Origin: Azorinus chamasolen
Lineage: Eukaryota > Mollusca > Bivalvia > Cardiida > Solecurtidae
Length of the DNA: 64,000 bases
Assembly: GCA_963576725.1 (NCBI GenBank)
Contig: OY755246.1
Span: 77,817,475 to 77,881,474 of the forward strand
Reading direction: 5' to 3'
Position 1 is the first letter of the stretch. The number at the start of each line of letters is the position of its first letter. Of this stretch, positions 9,494 through 19,149 are shown in pieces. Below the pieces are notes generated by a model. That model ran no database searches, was not told the origin of the DNA, and was given only the letters and a program-made list of their open reading frames with translations. The translations under genes and the position numbers were made by a program.

Positions 9494-9875
9494 ATTAACC
9501 CGTTTACTGCCTGAATATTCATGTAAGAAATATGTGCAAATATGTATTATCATGTGCTTTTTTTAGGCAGCATTTCAATGGCATATGGACACAGGAGTCA
9601 CAGTTTGGCTTTTTGCAAATTAACTAGAATCAGATCAGTATAATTCCATAATCAAACAAACCAGACTGTGATCAGACGGCTCCTGTAGGAACAAACAAAT
9701 CAGACCATGATCAGACGGCTCCTGCAGGAGCAAACAAATCAGACCATGATCAGATGGATCCTGCAGGAGCAAACAAATCAGACTGTGATCAGACGGCTTC
9801 TGCAGGAGACATCTGATCTTGGTCTGCTCTTTTTGGGAAGACATAAAAAGGTGTTTTTGTCGTGTGAAGGGTTGA
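9494..9875 (+). mobile_element. H1b MITE with amplified left hairpin arm
   Basis: TTAACCCGTTTACTGCCTGA left end; right end decays after GTGTTTTTGTCGTGTGAAGGG. The left arm of the hairpin is repeated four times before a single right arm. Confidence 0.8.
9653..9808 (+). repeat. 39-bp tandem repeat of an H1 hairpin arm, 4 copies
   Basis: CAAACAAATCAGAC-type starts lie at 9653, 9692, 9731 and 9770, each with GATCAGACGGCTCCTGCAGG. Only the last copy is followed by the complementary arm. The minus-strand open frame here is repeat read-through. Confidence 0.92.
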
Positions 9876-10022
9876 TAGACCTCTGATATAAGTATACACT
9901 GTTTGCAAAATGAATACTGTTTAACCCTTTACTTCATAGATGTACGTTTTAATACCTTTACAAGAATACCATTCTCAGTGTAACATTTTTATGGCGGGTT
10001 TATGGTACCTTTGGGGGACGGT

Positions 10023-10084
10023 GGCATTAAGTTTTACCCTTGTCCGTCCTTACGTACAGACGGACAAGGGTAAAACTTAATGCC
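10023..10084. repeat. Perfect 26-bp inverted repeat, 10-nt loop
   Basis: Arms 10023-10048 and 10059-10084 are exact complements, beginning GGCATTAAGTTTTACCC, separated by CTTACGTACA. Confidence 0.95.
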
Positions 10085-10406
10085 CCCGTCCGAAATTTGA
10101 TCAATGATTTCTTGGCTTGTGTAAGGTGGAATGATTGGATACTTGGTCTGAAACATTATCATAATGAGATGTACCTTGTCTCCCCTTTTCAGCTGTCGTC
10201 CATCTACTTCCTGTTTGCCGACACTTTGATCGAATTTCGGTGATTGTTTAATGACAAAAAAAATTGTCAAAGATTTCTTTGCTTGTGTAAGCTGTGCACA
10301 ATGATTTGATATTTTGTCTGAAGCATAATCATAGTGAGTTGTACCATGTCTCCGCTTCTCAGGTCTGTCGTTCATCTATTTCCTGTTTGCCGGCGGGGGC
10401 ATCCAT
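10078..10406. mobile_element. HINE-like remnant bounded by ATGCCCCCG / CGGGGGCAT
   Basis: AATGCCCCCGTCCG near 10079 and GCCGGCGGGGGCAT ending near 10402 are inverted. Two diverged internal units share TTTCTTGGCTTGTGTAAG/TTTCTTTGCTTGTGTAAG and a TTTCCTGTTTGCCG block. No 3' CTTGTT terminus is visible. Confidence 0.6.
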
Positions 10407-10454
10407 GGTCCTTAATTGGACACATTTTCTTTTTTTTCAGTTTATCTCTAAATG

Positions 10455-10520
10455 CATGATGAACAGTGTGGATCCTAATTAGATGTGAGTTACTCAGTGT
10501 CTCATCTTAGTTTTGCAACA
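10455..10520. mobile_element. H3 core fragment
   Basis: AACAGTGTGGATCCTAATTA ... AGTGTCTCATCTTAGTTTTG, a decayed H3 palindrome. Confidence 0.55.
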
Positions 10521-10554
10521 ATCTACCTGTGGTATGATATTAAATATTTATCCT

Positions 10555-10757
10555 TTTAAAGTGGAATTGTCAGATCATTGTTTAAAAATAGACTCTATTC
10601 TGTATGAAAGCCGGTATAATTTGCAAGAGAAATATGAAATTCAATGTTGTATAGTTTAAGACCTTCATGAGAGAGCTCCTCTAAGATTCCTCTGATTCGG
10701 GTCTACACTGTTCAGAAATGTCAATTGCCTCATTTCCTGCAGTCAAAGGGTTGAAAT
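10555..10757 (+). mobile_element. H5 MITE, degraded
   Basis: Left region resembles H5 (GACTCTATTCTGTATGAAAG). Hairpin remnant AGAGCTCCTCTAAGATTCCT, then TGATTCGGGTCTACACTG, and terminus CAGTCAAAGGGTTGAAA. Confidence 0.6.
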
Positions 10758-10821
10758 GACAGGTCCTGTATTTCTATGTAAATTATACGTTTCCATTAGT
10801 AACACGGAGAAATAATGCTAT

Positions 10822-11226
10822 TGAATCTGCATGCAGAGTAATTTTTCATCTGCAACAATTGTTGTCTGCCTCAATTCTTAAAATAAAAAATCTCACATTT
10901 CTTTGCAAAACTATTGTGAAAGTGTCATACAGATTGGATCCTGATGCAGCATTATGTGATGTCTCATACTGGTTGCATTATACAGCAAAATCTCGATTAT
11001 TTGAATTTTCTGTGTAGAAGAATTTAGACCCTTTTAGGCAGTTGGCTGCTTAATGCATTGTGAAAGTCGTGCAGAAAGCTGCTAGAGGAGCTTTCTGCAT
11101 GACTTTTACCATGCAGTAAGCTGGCACCTGTCTTAAAAATCGATAATAATACATATTTTAGTGTTTGAATAATCAAGATTTTACTGTACATTCATGGTTT
11201 CGACCACCAACATGCAAAGAGTTAAA
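10822..11226 (+). mobile_element. H3 MITE interrupted by a pogo-type MITE
   Basis: Left part TGAATCTGCATGCAGAGTAA with H3 core GATTGGATCCTGATGCAGCA up to GGTTGCAT. Right part after the insertion is ATGGTTTCGACC ... CATGCAAAGAGTTAA. Confidence 0.8.
10983..11186. mobile_element. Pogo/Tigger-type MITE with H6 hairpin, nested
   Basis: TA dinucleotides flank both sides (10981-10982 and 11187-11188). Termini CAGCAAAATCTCGATTATTT and the inverse of AATAATCAAGATTTTACTG match as ~23-bp TIRs. CAGT... TIRs with TA duplication are typical of pogo/Tigger elements. The centre is an H6 palindrome, GTGCAGAAAGCTGC/GAGCTTTCTGCATGAC. Confidence 0.85.
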
Positions 11227-11317
11227 GAATTTTCTATTAAAATGTGCAAAAATCTTTTGTAGATCAGTTTTCATTATAATTATGTTGGATATTTGCTGCT
11301 GTCTGCTGCTTTTTTAG

Positions 11318-11598
11318 CCATTTCCTTTTTGAATATTCATGTAAGAAATAATTACATCATGAATATTAATTAATCCTTTCCCTGTTCAGTATAATAATTC
11401 ATGTAAGAAATAATGACAACATGAATATTTATTAGCTCAATGTTTATTAATATGTAAACTTTTCAAGGAATTTTTTGCTTTGAGAAAAACTGATTTTAGA
11501 TCTATATCATGTCAAAAGCACACATCAGACTCTGATTAGATGGCTCCAATATCTGGTTCTACTGTGTTTACAAATGCATGAAATGGCATTTATGAGCC
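11318..11598 (+). mobile_element. Two overlapping truncated H1b MITEs
   Basis: GAATATTCATGTAAGAAATA occurs at about 11331 and a variant at about 11398, each followed by ATGAATATT. One degraded core lies at 11518-11575. The right end is cut by the 4.3-kb TIR element. Confidence 0.7.
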
Positions 11599-11780
11599 AA
11601 TATATAATTTGGGCAGATTTTGAAATCAATTTTTTGAAAAATTAAAGGTGTTTCCCCTTGAAAGTTTTGTTGATTTCTAGGTACTTTGTTGTTTAAGTGA
11701 CACTAAAAATGTAAAATGCACCCTAAATTCATTCATCTTTAAAACTTTATATGACTTTATGACAATGACTCCCAAGCACA

Positions 11781-12362
11781 TGTCATCGCAGTAACGAAAA
11801 TGAAAACAATGACTATAAAAGCATGTGGTTCATTTAAAGTAATTTATTGCATTATATCTCTTATGTATGCCATATTTGAATAGATAAACATATAAAAACC
11901 TTTTTTTCCATATATATTAATGAGAAATTTTGAATCATTGCATGATGCGATAAAACCAATACAATTACTAATATAACAATTAGTGTTATGATCATTATTG
12001 GCTTTGTATAGTGCTTTACACTTGCTTAACCTAGAACAATGCCATAATTATCAACAAATAATGAATCAGACAAATAGTCAAACATGTTTCAGCTTTTTTG
12101 TCATCATTCTTTACTCATGTTATTGCAAGGACACCCCTGTTATTGCAAAGACATTTATTGTAAGTGCAATGACAAACTGACAATAAAAATTATTTTTGCT
12201 ATCTTTTATTTGCAAATTGTCTAAAATAACACACAAACTGTTAACAACACGTTCAACAATTTCAATTCTAAACTATATCAAGTAATTTTACAAAAAGATT
12301 TTAATGGACATTGAAAAAAGATTCCAGCGTGACTGCAATGACATTTTTGTTATTGCAATGAC
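11781..12362. repeat. Left cluster of ATTGCAAT-centred motifs
   Basis: GTCATCGCAGTAAC (11782), GTTATTGCAAGGAC (12119), GTTATTGCAAAGAC (12139), AAGTGCAATGAC (about 12162), GTGACTGCAATGAC (12329) and GTTATTGCAATGAC (12349). The consensus GT(T/C)ATTGCAAT(G/A)AC is a near-palindrome. Confidence 0.8.
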
Positions 12363-12419
12363 TTGCATAATCTTAAGCTGATAAAATCATCCCTATGCCA
12401 GACTTAAATGCCCCACATT

Positions 12420-12678
12420 ATAATGTTCTTTTCAAATTCATACTTTCCCTCATGAATATTTTAAATAAAACTCCGCCCACTGTGAATATTTTATCATTTT
12501 TCATTGCGCCACATAAAACAAAGGAATTAATTACCAGAGTCAAGAGATGGTCTGATCCATAATATTTCAATAAGTAAATTGAGCAAACCCTGATCAGGCA
12601 GATTCTAGAGGAGCTTTCTGATCTTGATCTTTTCTGTTGTAAGGGGTATTAATGTTTTATAATGAGGGGAAGGGTTAA
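12420..12678 (+). mobile_element. TTAA-type hairpin MITE, diverged subfamily
   Basis: Subterminal CCCTCATGAATATTTTAAAT, core 12575-12642 (GCAAACCCTGATCAGGCAGA / GCTTTCTGATCTTGATC), end GGGGAAGGGTTAA. A truncated relative is at 13335-13500. Confidence 0.7.
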
Positions 12679-13090
12679 AGATAATAAATTTATGAACAAC
12701 AACAATGCACATTATATTTCAACGTTGCCTTAGACTGACTTTTATTTAAATTAATTTATTTTTGATAATAGAATAACTTTTGATTGCTGAGAATAAAGCA
12801 AACAAAAAAATATTTACAATACATTACATGGCTAGCAGGGTAGACCCAAAGTACACAGGTGTTGCAAGATAATGCTTGATCTAGGGCATGATTTGAAAAT
12901 AATGCTGACATATGTGGTTAGATGCAGCAAACCAATGTTCAGCATTTTTGTTTTCAACCCTTCTCATGCTATAGTTTATAGAGGAAGTTGGCCACTTTTA
13001 TTATAGTGTCCTCAACAGTCATTTTCTAAAAAGTAAGATAGTTTTGTTTCTTCAGTTAAAAGTTAAGACTGGGGTAAGACAGAATTTATA
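12679..13090. other. AT-rich interior of the 4.3-kb element
   Basis: No recognised repeat or gene. A short CAACCCTTCTCATGC block near 12956 may be a MITE end. Confidence 0.4.
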
Positions 13091-13094
13091 CAAA

Positions 13095-13320
13095 CAGATG
13101 CCTTTAAACTATTCTTTAAAGTCACATTTTGAAACAGTTGTGATAAATAGAGCATTTGCTCCAAAGGAGCCTATGCTCTTTTTATCACAATGGTTTCAAG
13201 ACTACAATATATATATATATATATCCTGAAAATTCCCTTCTATCCAGGAAATGCTCCTTTCCAGTAGATTCATTCATAACATTTGAGTCTAAAAATAGCA
13301 TATCAGGCAATGGGATAACC
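13095..13320 (+). mobile_element. H2 hairpin MITE with (TA)n tract
   Basis: Core 13138-13192 (AGCATTTGCTCC / GGAGCCTATGCT). A (AT)n run near 13206-13223 interrupts the right arm. Degenerate end GGCAATGGGATAACCC. Confidence 0.8.
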
Positions 13321-13334
13321 CTTAATTATCTTTC

Positions 13335-13500
13335 AATTGAACCCTTTCACTCATGAGTTATAATTCTGGTAAAACTCTGCCAGCTGTACATATTTAATTA
13401 CATATACTTTTTATGGGGGTGTATAGAGCAAAGAAATTTAATCGGAGTTGACCCTGATCTGGAAGCTTCCTTACATTAAAAAATAACACTTATGTAAAAT
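13335..13500 (+). mobile_element. Truncated TTAA-type MITE (sister of 12420-12678)
   Basis: GAACCCTTTCACTCATGAG start and GTTGACCCTGATCTGGAAGC. Right half missing. Confidence 0.55.
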
Positions 13501-13848
13501 CTTAGATGTCTTGAACTTTTATGAACTTGTTATTAAACTCCATGGAATTTTTTTTCTATCACATAACTTCATCTTTTTATGAGTTAATAAAGCCAACACA
13601 TATCTTTTATATTAACCATTTGGCATATATAAATGATGTGATGTCATTAAAAGCAGTATGGCACGACATCATACAATGCTGAAATATACAGCATTTTTTT
13701 TTATTTAAAACTTTGGAGCTCTTTTTTAAGATGTGCATGATAAGAGAAACTTGCACTCATCATCACATCTTATCACACTCATTATCACCTCTTATCAAAT
13801 TTTATTTAACTCATTCAAGAAATGCTATAAAGCTTGCCAGATGCTTGC
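13501..13848. other. AT-rich interior with a short CATCACATCTTATCA repeat
   Basis: CATCATCACATCTTATCACA and CATTATCACCTCTTATCA near 13758-13797 form a small imperfect duplication. No other feature recognised. Confidence 0.45.
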
Positions 13849-14077
13849 TTAACTCATTCTCTCCTAGACTATTTTTAGATCCAGCCTCTTTGAATTAATC
13901 TACCGAAAAGGAGCATTAACTATAGAAAAGGAAAATTTTAGAATTGCATAGTTTTGAAACCATTGCGATAAATAGATTATTTGCTCCTATGGAGCAAATG
14001 CTCTGTTTATCACAATGGTTTCAAAGAATGAGTTTTACAGAGGGGCAAAAAGGCGTCATTAGGAGAGAATGGGCTAA
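13849..14077 (-). mobile_element. H2 hairpin MITE, complete
   Basis: TTAACTCATTCTCTCC to GAGAGAATGGGCTAA. Core 13966-14020 has apex CTCCTATGGAG. Confidence 0.88.
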
Positions 14078-14284
14078 TAACATTTTCTTGAATTTGTTTA
14101 TTAAAAGTTGTTATGAAGTGACAATCCATGTAAGATCCTCAATATAGCTATATAGCTTCAGGACTGGATTGGCATATATCTATTGGTCATCATGGTTAAT
14201 ATGGGTTCAAATGATATGTGACTGATTAAAAATATCCAAGCTCCTAATTAGAATTGATAGGCTGTTCAGTAATACACTACTTGC

Positions 14285-14484
14285 TTAACCCTTTCCTCAT
14301 ATAAACATGTGGAGCCGTTTGATCAGGGTCTGCTCTGTTTACTAATAGAATTTGATAGATGTGTTTCTTTACTTTCTAAAATGATTCCAATGTTCCACCT
14401 TCAATATTTCATTATATTATTTGGTCCATAAATATTCAGTAGGTATTGAAATTGCAAATAAATATAGAACAGGGAAAGGGTTAA
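14285..14484 (-). mobile_element. H1a MITE, inverted, half hairpin
   Basis: TTAACCCTTTCCTCATATAA start and CAGGGAAAGGGTTAA end. Only one arm (GGAGCCGTTTGATCAGGGTC) remains. Confidence 0.82.
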
Positions 14485-14533
14485 TCCAAAGACCTATTAA
14501 TGTCGATCATAGCTCAACGACAACAATTGTTAT

Positions 14534-14764
14534 TTAACCCTTTCCCTGTTCTATGCTTATTACAAATTTCAATACCTACTAAATATTCATGGACAAATTA
14601 GTTGTAATGAAATATGGAAAGTGGAACACTGTAGCCATTTTAGAAAGTACAGAAACAGATCTATCCAATTCCTTTAGCAAACAGAGCAGACCATATAGGA
14701 GCCTTCTGATCTGGGTCTACTCTGTTTGCAGGTGCATAAAACATGTTTATATGAGGGAACGTAT
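14534..14764 (+). mobile_element. H1a hairpin MITE
   Basis: TTAACCCTTTCCCTGTTCTA start. Core 14676-14735 is shortened. The right end is mutated (ATGAGGGAACGTATTGATA). An open frame crossing it is not supported as coding. Confidence 0.85.
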
Positions 14765-14921
14765 TGATACACAATGTCTTACAATATCAAGCCTTCAAAC
14801 TGACTTTGAGAAAGAGAAAACTGTATTTATTCCATATATTTACCTTACATGCATATCTGCAGTGCTATTCTTGTAGTAAAATAACAAAAAATAATGAAGA
14901 AAATTTAAAAGAACTAGAAAT

Positions 14922-15523
14922 GTCATCGCAATAACAAATCCTGTCATTGCAATAACAAATTTCATTAAAAATCCCATCTTACATACATTTTCAACAAACG
15001 TGCATATTTTAATTTATTATGCATATTTACTTGCATATTTCTGTTAAATAATTCCAACTGAAATGAAAATTATAAAGATAATAACAATACAATGCTGTAT
15101 TGTCACTGCAATAACAAATCCTGTCATTGCAGTCACAAAATTAGTGTTATTGCAATGACTGTTATTGCAATGATGCATTCTCATATTTACCTCAACTTTT
15201 GGTGCTGATCTCTGACCTAGCCATACTTTGATATGTTTATAACATAAACATTCATATTTTTAACCTGTATGCACTTTAAAATGCAAGCTATGATTTAAAA
15301 CATCTCTGTAATATGTGTTACATAAATGACAGATTTCAAAAATACTCGCTCACATACTTAACTTAAATAATCTTGTTTTTTGAAACTGTTTTCACACCAT
15401 GCTTATAACATGGTGGCAACCATTTAGCGGTGAACAATCTTCTTCTTGAGGGTAATTGTCTCCCTTGAATGTGTGCTTTAATGGTAGAACTCCACCATAT
15501 TATAACATTGTTACTGCAATGAC
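14922..15523. repeat. Right cluster of ATTGCAAT-centred motifs
   Basis: GTCATCGCAATAAC (14922), GTCATTGCAATAAC (14943), GTCACTGCAATAAC (15102), GTCATTGCAGTCAC (15123), GTTATTGCAATGAC (15146), GTTATTGCAATGAT (15161) and GTTACTGCAATGAC (15510). Confidence 0.85.
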
Positions 15524-15872
15524 GTAGGTCTGAGGGACAAAGTTCAAAGTGTATTTTGAGTGCCATAAATGCTATTTACTGACTGTATTTTCTCTTTACA
15601 ATGCAGTTAAATGTTGATATTTATTATATTCACCATTATTATTTTGAAAACCACATTTTCTCTCATTGAAATAGAGATCTGAATGTATAATTTTAGATTT
15701 GGGACATGACTTTTACCTATAAATTGATACCAAAATTTGGAACAGCTGTTCAATTAATTCATCAAATTCATTTTTTTATCACTATTTTACTAGATTGCCT
15801 TGATATATACACATTCTATGAGAAACTTTCTTTACACAATTCTTGTGCTTTGTTTAAAACCTAAAGGACAAG
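15524..15872. other. AT-rich right interior of the 4.3-kb element
   Basis: No coding or RNA signal recognised. The sequence runs to the right inverted terminal repeat. Confidence 0.45.
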
Positions 15873-15929
15873 AAATCTGCCCAAATTATATATTAGCTCT
15901 TATACAAAGGAACTTAGGGTTGAATGAAG

Positions 15930-16087
15930 TTTTAAAATAGTATATGTACACAGGTAGAAATTGTAGAATCTGATCTATATGATTCCATAAGGAAACAGAG
16001 CAGACCCTGATCAGACAGGAGATATCTGATCTAGGTCTACTCTGTTTGCAAAGGTGTGAAAAGGTGTTTATAGGATGGAAAGGGTTA
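15930..16087 (+). mobile_element. H1b MITE, left end lost
   Basis: GTATATGTACACAGGTAG, core 15990-16052 with the apex reduced to CAGGAGATATCTG, end GGATGGAAAGGGTTAA. Confidence 0.8.
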
Positions 16088-16237
16088 AACCTTTGCAGTG
16101 CTGGTAACAAAATCACTAATGTAAACAGTAGTAGACCCAGATGAGAGGGCTCCTATTAGGTTGTAACACTTTTCTATAACCCTTTACTCCATGAATATTT
16201 ATGCAGGAAATAATGACCTCGTGAATATTAGGTACCT
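16087..16237 (+). mobile_element. H5 fragment, then H1b left end
   Basis: AAACAGTAGTAGACCCAGAT / GAGAGGGCTCCTATTAGG is half an H5 hairpin. From 16181 ACCCTTTACTCCATGAATAT starts an H1b cut by the SINE. Confidence 0.65.
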
Positions 16238-16538
16238 AAAGTACCTACCGTAGTTATAGTCTACTTTTTGTCAGAAGGACTGCTCAGCTGACAGTACATT
16301 TACTCCCCTGGTCATTGGGTCATTCGCCTACAATATTAAGCACTGCTAACATATGACACATTCATGCAGCCACAGTACCGGCTAGTGACCCTCACGGGTA
16401 CCCATTTTAACCCCTGGGTGGAGAGGAGGTGCGGGTGGAAGACACTGAAAAGCGTCTCTGAAATTTCTGGGAGGAACCGGGATTTGAACCCCTGACCTCC
16501 GGATTGGTAGTAAAGCGCGTTACAACTAGACCACTAAA
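16238..16538 (-). mobile_element. tRNA-derived SINE, copy 2 (inverted)
   Basis: Begins with the complement of the 3' end (GTACCTACCGTAGTTATAG) and ends at box A complement TACAACTAGACCACT. Box B complement GGGATTTGAACCCC is intact. Confidence 0.9.
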
Positions 16539-16612
16539 CAATGATTTCAAGAAGTGACTGCTACAGAGGTATAGTAAGGTGTATTTTTGGAGGAAAGGGT
16601 TTAGCAAATTTA
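16539..16612 (+). mobile_element. H2 right-end fragment
   Basis: CAATGATTTCAAGAAGTGAC then GGAGGAAAGGGTTTAGC. It follows the SINE although the left side is H1b, which suggests recombination as well as insertion. Confidence 0.55.
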
Positions 16613-16966
16613 ACCCTTTCAATGTTGAATTTTCATAACGGGGCTAATCCAAATATTAATACTACAGGTCATTTTTAACTTACAAAGAGTCTCCTGTTAG
16701 GCTTGTTTTGTATGATTCAAGGCAAACAGAATGAATATTTGTGGAGTAAAATGTAGGAGTTGTCTGATCGGGGTCTGAAGTCTGATCAGGGTCTGCTGTC
16801 TGATCAGGGTCTGCTGTCTGATCAGGGGCTACTTATACCGTTTGCTTATGAAATAATATAGATTCTACAATACCAAAACATAATATTATACCATTGTAAA
16901 AAATCGGCTAATAGATGTTCACAATGTCATTATTTTTTACATGAATATTCAGCAGGGAAAGGGTCA
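16611..16966 (-). mobile_element. H5 start, then inverted H1b with amplified arm
   Basis: AACCCTTTCAATGTTGAATT is an H5 end. From about 16735 an inverted H1b follows, ending ATGAATATTCAGCAGGGAAA. Its TCTGATCAGGGTC arm is repeated (16762-16835). Confidence 0.7.
16762..16835. repeat. 18-bp tandem repeat of an H1 hairpin arm, 4 copies
   Basis: GTCTGATCAGGGTCTGCT-type units start at 16762, 16780, 16798 and 16816. The complementary arm is absent. Confidence 0.92.
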
Positions 16967-17205
16967 AATGGTTGGATGCTGGTGCTATGCTGAGTAACTC
17001 ATCATCCGATCGGGATCGAAAATGCTTAACCCCTCTGATAATATTTGTTTAAAAATCAAAGGAGAAATTCAACTTGTAACTATGTGTAGCGGGCGACAAA
17101 CATTTCAGACGACAATTACTCTGATTGCATATAGTTAGCATGTTGATCTTCAGTCAGAGTTATAAGGTGATGTAACTTCCATAAATCATTTTCTCTGATC
17201 AAGTT
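16967..17205. mobile_element. Degraded H3 MITE
   Basis: GGTTGGATGCTGGTGCTATG, CAGACGACAATTACT and TTAGCATG match scattered H3 blocks. Confidence 0.5.
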
Positions 17206-17434
17206 AACCCTTTCCCTACTTAATAATCAAGTAAGAAATGATGACATCATGAATATCTATTAGCTGATTTTTTTATAATTGCATTATGTTCCCAGGAATT
17301 TTTTTATATTGTTATAAACTGTAGAATCAGATCTATTATAATTTCATAAACAGAGCAGACCTTGATCTGGGTCTACTCCGTTTGCAGAGGTGTAAAAAAG
17401 CGTTTATATGAGTGAATGGGTTACTCTTATCCCG
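17206..17434 (+). mobile_element. H1b MITE, hairpin shortened
   Basis: TTAACCCTTTCCCTAC start, ATGACATCATGAATATC block, core reduced to AACAGAGCAGACCTTGATCT...GTCTACTCCG, end GAGTGAATGGGTTAC. Confidence 0.82.
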
Positions 17435-17449
17435 ACAATCGCGAGCTGA

Positions 17450-17535
17450 ATCTCATTTGCAAAAAGCTAATGGATCCAGACAAGATGCAAAGTAACTCTG
17501 TGTTTCATCAAGATTCAAGCTATTTGTCACGTCTT
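17450..17535. mobile_element. H3 core fragment
   Basis: AGCTAATGGATCCAGACAAG ... TTTCATCAAGATTCAAGC. Confidence 0.55.
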
Positions 17536-17619
17536 GGCCAATACGACAAAAAAAATGAAACACTATGATTTTATTTAGCGATAGAATACAGCAAACTGAG
17601 ACAGAACTAAATTTCTCAA

Positions 17620-17858
17620 TTAACGCTTTCCCTGATGAATATTCATGTAAGAAATAATAACATCATGAATCTATTAGATGAATTTGCATGATTAATATAA
17701 TAATTTTATGGCCATGATAGGAACTGTAGAAACCGATTTATATGATTCCCTATGCAGACAGAGCAGACCCTGATCTGGCGACTCCAACTGAAGCTATCTG
17801 ACCTGGGTCTACTCTGTTTGCATAGGCTTCAAAAGGCATCTCCATCAGGTAACTGTAT
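17620..17858 (+). mobile_element. H1b MITE
   Basis: TTAACGCTTTCCC start, ATGAATATTCATGTAAGAAA block, core 17756-17823 (GACTCCAACTGAAGCTATC apex), diverged right end ATCAGGTAACTG. Confidence 0.8.
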
Positions 17859-17904
17859 GGGATATTTACTCTCATTAGTTGCCTGTTCTTGCCCCCTGTA
17901 ACAG

Positions 17905-18130
17905 TTTGTTTTCCCTGCTACATATTCATGTTAGAAATAATGACATCATGAATATTTAGTAACAGAATTTTTACAATGGTATATGTATATAGGAAGATTT
18001 GATGCTAGTAGAAACTGAAGAGTCAGATCAATTATAATTTCATAGCAAACAGAACAGACCCTGATCAGATGGCTCCTATGGGAGCCATCTGATCTGGGTC
18101 TACTCTGTTTGCAAAGGCATAAAAAGGTTT
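17905..18130 (+). mobile_element. H1b MITE
   Basis: TTTTCCCTGCTACATATTCA start and hairpin 18043-18112 with apex CTCCTATGGGAG. The right terminus merges into the next inverted copy. Confidence 0.82.
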
Positions 18131-18815
18131 GAGCCTTCCTCTCATACAAATGCTTTTTCATGCCTTTACAGAGAAGACCCAGTTCAAGAGCTACTGTTGT
18201 AGGTTATTTGTGAGGACCATAGTAATGCCATGTGCAAGAAACTATAATAGCTGTTTTAAGATTATGTTCAAGAAACATCCTTATACAAGATGTGTCAGAA
18301 CCATGGTTGTATGTTTTATGTATGCAGTGATAAGGAACATGGTTGTAGGTCATGTGCAAGAACTAGTGTGGTCATGTGCAAGAACTATTGTAATTGACCA
18401 TAATAATTATAATGCAAGAACTATAATTATAATTGGTCATGTGCAAGAACTATTGCAATTGGCCATGTGCAAGAACCATTGTTGTATGGCATTTGCAAAA
18501 AGCCATAGCTGTACATTTGTATAAGTACATTGTACATGTGCAAGAACCATGGTGATGCCAAGGTTATGTAGGAGCCATCTGATCAGGGTCTGCTCTGTTA
18601 GCTTTGGATATAATATAGATATGATTCTACACTTTCTGCCATGGTCAAATATTCCTGTGTCCATCTGCTATTATAACAATTAATCTAATCAATATTCAAA
18701 ATGTCATAATTTTTTCCGACTCCAAAACATCCCATGTCATTATTAAAGATTCAACTTACAAATATTCATAACATCAAAATGTTTCATATATGAATATTCA
18801 ACAGGGAAATGATTA
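18131..18815 (-). mobile_element. H1b MITE, inverted, with an expanded centre
   Basis: Left arm CATGCCTTTACAGAGAAGAC and right arm TAGGAGCCATCTGATCAGGG are separated by about 380 bp of degenerate repeats. The right end is TGAATATTCAACAGGGAAAT. Confidence 0.72.
18215..18565. repeat. Degenerate CATGTGCAAGAAC repeat
   Basis: ATGTGCAAGAAC-like blocks recur about ten times with irregular 20-45-bp spacing, interleaved with TATTGTAATTGGC-like blocks. The array sits in the hairpin centre of an H1b MITE. A long plus-strand open frame here comes from the repeats. Confidence 0.8.
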
Positions 18816-18864
18816 AGTATAAACAAATTAATATGTTTTATAAGAATGCATTGGACTGTTTATG

Positions 18865-19055
18865 AATCCAACCCAACAATGCTGAATTTTCAAATTGGAC
18901 TATTCCAAAATTCAAACAGGTCAAGCTAATGGTGAATATTTAGTGATTTTAGTGACAAACAGTGTAGACCCTGATGAGAGGGTCCTGTAGGAGCCCTCTC
19001 ATCTGGGTCTACACTGTTTACAAAGCACGTTAGTGATTTGTGTCCGGCACTATAA
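18865..19055 (+). mobile_element. H5 hairpin MITE
   Basis: CAATGCTGAATTTTCAAAT left block and core 18954-19023 (AAACAGTGTAGACCCTGATG ... TCATCTGGGTCTACACTG, apex GTCCTGTAGGAG). Right end unclear. Confidence 0.8.
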
Positions 19056-19149
19056 GGACTAAATTTGATAGCTTATAATGTAACCAAAGTGTATTCGCGG
19101 TGATTTTGATCCAAAACTAAAATTGATCATTCATTGTAACCAGGCAACA

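Larger units (their letters stand above)
11594..15899. mobile_element. 4.3-kb element bounded by 22-bp perfect inverted repeats
   Basis: 11599-11620 (AATATATAATTTGGGCAG plus ATTT) is exactly complementary to 15873-15894. Extending outward gives 26 of 27 matches (11594-11620 versus 15873-15899). The non-MITE interior carries about ten copies of a palindromic motif near GTTATTGCAATGAC. At least six MITEs are nested inside. No transposase ORF is visible, so it looks non-autonomous. Superfamily undetermined; no clear target duplication was seen. Confidence 0.65.

Noticed and set aside
9653..9808. CRISPR-like array
   Set aside because: Contiguous tandem units without spacers, in a eukaryotic MITE.
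18129..18524. 131-codon plus-strand frame
   Set aside because: Covers the degenerate CATGTGCAAGAAC repeat within an H1b MITE; no homology recognised.
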